Shown one piece after another: positions 5,810-7,613 of a stretch of 7,613 nt of DNA. The DNA comes from Chthoniobacterales bacterium (GTDB lineage Bacteria > Verrucomicrobiota > Verrucomicrobiia > Chthoniobacterales > UBA10450). Where the stretch lies: NCBI GenBank assembly GCA_013694945.1, contig JACDBM010000150.1, forward strand, positions 1 to 7,613. Reading direction: 5' to 3'. Every line of letters begins with the position of its first letter. Position 1 is the stretch's first letter. The notes under the pieces were generated by a model. The model made no database searches and was not told where the DNA came from. It worked only from the letters and a program-made list of their open reading frames with translations. The translations under genes were made by a program, and so were the position numbers.

Positions 5810-6760
5810 ATGGACAAAACAGATAGGATCTTTATTGCCGGCCACCGTGGACTTCTTGGCAGCGCGATCGTGCGGCGCCTGGAAACCGACAGCTATCGCA
5901 ATCTGCTCAAGCGAGACCGCGCCGAGCTCGATCTCACAAATGAGTCAGCCGTTTCCACTTTTTTTCGACGCGAAAGACCAGACATTGTGGTGCTCGCTGC
6001 CGCCAAAGTCGGCGGAATCAAGGCGAACAATGATTTTCCGGTCGAATTCCTCCTCGATAACGTGCGAGTGCAGAATAACGTCATCACTGCCGCGCATTCC
6101 AACGGCGTGCGCAAGCTACTCTTCCTCGGCAGCTCCTGTATTTATCCGAAATACGCGCCTCAGCCAATCCCGGAGCGCGCGCTTCTGACCGGCCCGCTCG
6201 AGCCGACGAACGACGCTTACGCGATCGCGAAGATCGCCGGGATCAAACTTTGCCAGGCCTACGCGGCGCAGTACGGCGAAAATTACATTTCGGCCATGCC
6301 GACGAATCTTTACGGACCGCACGACAATTTCGATCTGCGCTCGTCGCACGTTTTACCCGCGCTTTTGCGCAAGGCGCATGAGGCGAAGATCAATGGATCG
6401 GGCGAGCTGATTGTCTGGGGAACCGGGCAGCCGCGGCGCGAATTTCTCCATGTGGACGACATGGCTGATGCCTGCTTATTCCTGCTGCGAAACTACGACT
6501 CTCCTGAGATCATTAACGTCGGCTGCGGTGAAGACATCACTATCCGGGAGCTCGGCGAGCTAATTTGCGAGGTGGTGGGGTTCAAAGGCGAGCTGACGTT
6601 CGATGCGAGCAAGCCGGACGGGACGCCCCGCAAGCTGCTGGATGTCTCGAGGATCACTGCGCTGGGCTGGCAGCCGCGCATCCCGCTACGCGATGGAATC
6701 GCGAGGACCTACGAGTGGTTCCTGGAACACGAAGGCGCGCCGGTGTTGTCCGCGCGATGA
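5810..6760 (+). CDS. fcl: GDP-L-fucose synthase (GDP-4-keto-6-deoxymannose epimerase/reductase)
   Basis: Converts GDP-4-keto-6-deoxy-D-mannose to GDP-L-fucose with NADPH; a cytoplasmic short-chain dehydrogenase-type enzyme supplying fucose for surface glycans. From ATG 5810 it is 316 residues, the family's usual length, and opens with the Rossmann loop FIAGHRGLLGSAI (8-20). The active-site residues of Escherichia coli WcaG appear with a +1 offset: S108, C110, Y137, K141 and H180, in GSSCIYP (107-113), NDAYAIAK (134-141) and SSHVLPALL (178-186). WcaG Arg187 is replaced by K188, as seen in other members. Further landmarks are NLYGPHDNF (166-174) and REFLHVDDMADA (210-221). The frame runs 60 codons further upstream, but that part is not family-like. 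The partner gene gmd, which makes the substrate, is not in the window. The stop overlaps the next start by 4 nt (ATGA), so the two are translationally coupled. Confidence 0.95.
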   Translation: MDKTDRIFIAGHRGLLGSAIVRRLETDSYRNLLKRDRAELDLTNESAVSTFFRRERPDIVVLAAAKVGGIKANNDFPVEFLLDNVRVQNNVITAAHSNGVRKLLFLGSSCIYPKYAPQPIPERALLTGPLEPTNDAYAIAKIAGIKLCQAYAAQYGENYISAMPTNLYGPHDNFDLRSSHVLPALLRKAHEAKINGSGELIVWGTGQPRREFLHVDDMADACLFLLRNYDSPEIINVGCGEDITIRELGELICEVVGFKGELTFDASKPDGTPRKLLDVSRITALGWQPRIPLRDGIARTYEWFLEHEGAPVLSAR

Positions 6761-7613
6761 GCAAGCCGCGCGTCGGCGTTGTCGGAGTTGGTCATATCGG
6801 AAAGAATCACGCGCGCCTTTATGCGGAGTTGCCTTCCGCCGAGTTAAGCGCGATTTACGATATCGACGCGGAGAAAGCGCGGCAACTCGCGCAGGAGTTT
6901 GACACCACCGCCGCGTCATCACTCGAAGACTTCGCGGACCGGGTCGACGCGGCTTCGCTCGCAACGCCGACCAGCAGCCATTTCGAAGTGGCGAGAAAGC
7001 TTCTCGACCGGGGCAAGCATCTGCTCATCGAAAAGCCGATCGCGGAGAACACCGCGGACGCGAGCGCGCTCGCGGAACTCGCGGCCCAGCGGCAGCTCGT
7101 TCTCCAAGTCGGTCACGTCGAGCGTTTCAATCCGGTCCTTGGCGCCCTGGAAGAACGGCTGACTCATCCGCGCTTCATTGAAGCGCATCGCTTGTCGCCC
7201 TATCCGAATCGCAGCACCGAGATCGGGGTCGTGCTCGATTTGATGATCCACGATCTTGAGATCATCCTGCATCTCGTGCGCTCGCCCGTGCGGACGATCG
7301 ATGCCGTTGGTGTGCCGGTGCTCAGTCGCGGCGAAGACATCGCAAATGCGCGGCTTCGTTTCGAGAACGGGTGCGTAGCGAATGTTACTTCGAGCCGGAT
7401 AAGTCCCGAGCGCACGCGGAAGATCCGAGTCTTTCAGGAGAACGCCTATCTCTCGTTGGATTACCTGAAGCAAACTGGGGAAATCTATCGACGCTCAGCT
7501 ACGGGAATCGATCGCAGCGAAGTAGAGATCGAACCCGAAGAGCCGCTCAAGCGCCAGCTCGTGTCCTTCATCGAGTGCGCGGCGACCGGGCGCGCTCCTA
7601 AGGTCTCCGGATT
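6757..7613 (+). CDS. Gfo/Idh/MocA-family NAD(P)-dependent oxidoreductase, 3' end missing
   Basis: The first 285 residues of a sugar or sugar-nucleotide dehydrogenase of the Gfo/Idh/MocA family; the gene runs off the window. Rossmann motif GVVGVGHIGKNHA is at 7-19. An Asp (D35) closes the second strand (AIYDID), which usually favours NAD over NADP. EKP is at 92-94, with K93 the family's catalytic lysine, and DLMIHD at 161-166 supplies D161 and H165. GHVERFNP (119-126) and IEAHRLSPY (141-149) resemble the subgroup found in lipid A gene clusters, whose studied member GnnA oxidises the 3-OH of UDP-GlcNAc. That substrate is inference; a gene for the aminotransferase GnnB or for LpxA/LpxB just downstream would support it. 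Start ATG 6757 overlaps the fcl stop. No signal peptide or membrane segment. Confidence 0.93.
   Translation, partial: MSKPRVGVVGVGHIGKNHARLYAELPSAELSAIYDIDAEKARQLAQEFDTTAASSLEDFADRVDAASLATPTSSHFEVARKLLDRGKHLLIEKPIAENTADASALAELAAQRQLVLQVGHVERFNPVLGALEERLTHPRFIEAHRLSPYPNRSTEIGVVLDLMIHDLEIILHLVRSPVRTIDAVGVPVLSRGEDIANARLRFENGCVANVTSSRISPERTRKIRVFQENAYLSLDYLKQTGEIYRRSATGIDRSEVEIEPEEPLKRQLVSFIECAATGRAPKVSG

Overview
The window looks like a GC-rich, densely coded chromosome segment from a Gram-negative bacterium. I favour Verrucomicrobiota or a nearby lineage (moderate to low confidence). This rests on general feel: the ribBA-ribH-nusB cluster, the style of the nucleotide-sugar and Gfo/Idh genes, start codons with few Shine-Dalgarno sequences, and hairpin-forming GC-rich elements between genes. 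There is no rRNA, tRNA, CRISPR array, transposase or integrase in the window.

Layout. (1) Bases 1-2380, plus strand: a tight three-gene run. It holds the 3' part of a conserved gene of unknown function, then fumarylacetoacetase (last step of tyrosine/homogentisate degradation), then a 102-residue protein of unknown function. Gaps are 3 and 8 nt. (2) Bases 2385-4596, minus strand: the riboflavin cluster ribBA - ribH - nusB, read right to left. RibBA makes both precursors that feed lumazine synthase (RibH), and NusB is the antitermination factor often found behind ribH. It converges on the first run with only 4 nt between stop codons. (3) Bases 4716-5468, minus strand: an unrecognised, probably exported protein whose middle carries a PD-(D/E)xK-nuclease-like motif. 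(4) Bases 5469-5809: a 341-nt divergent intergenic stretch with two hairpin-forming sequences at or near its left end, one of which overlaps the likely start codon of the exported protein. (5) Bases 5810-7613, plus strand: GDP-L-fucose synthase, overlapping by 4 nt a Gfo/Idh/MocA oxidoreductase that runs off the end. This is the start of a sugar-nucleotide or cell-envelope glycan operon.

Most of the window is well-understood metabolism with intact active sites. The parts that deserve a second look are the exported PD-(D/E)xK-like protein, the hairpin elements in front of it, the two unknown proteins flanking fumarylacetoacetase, and the fcl-Gfo/Idh pairing without a visible gmd. I did not find a clearly new multi-gene system.
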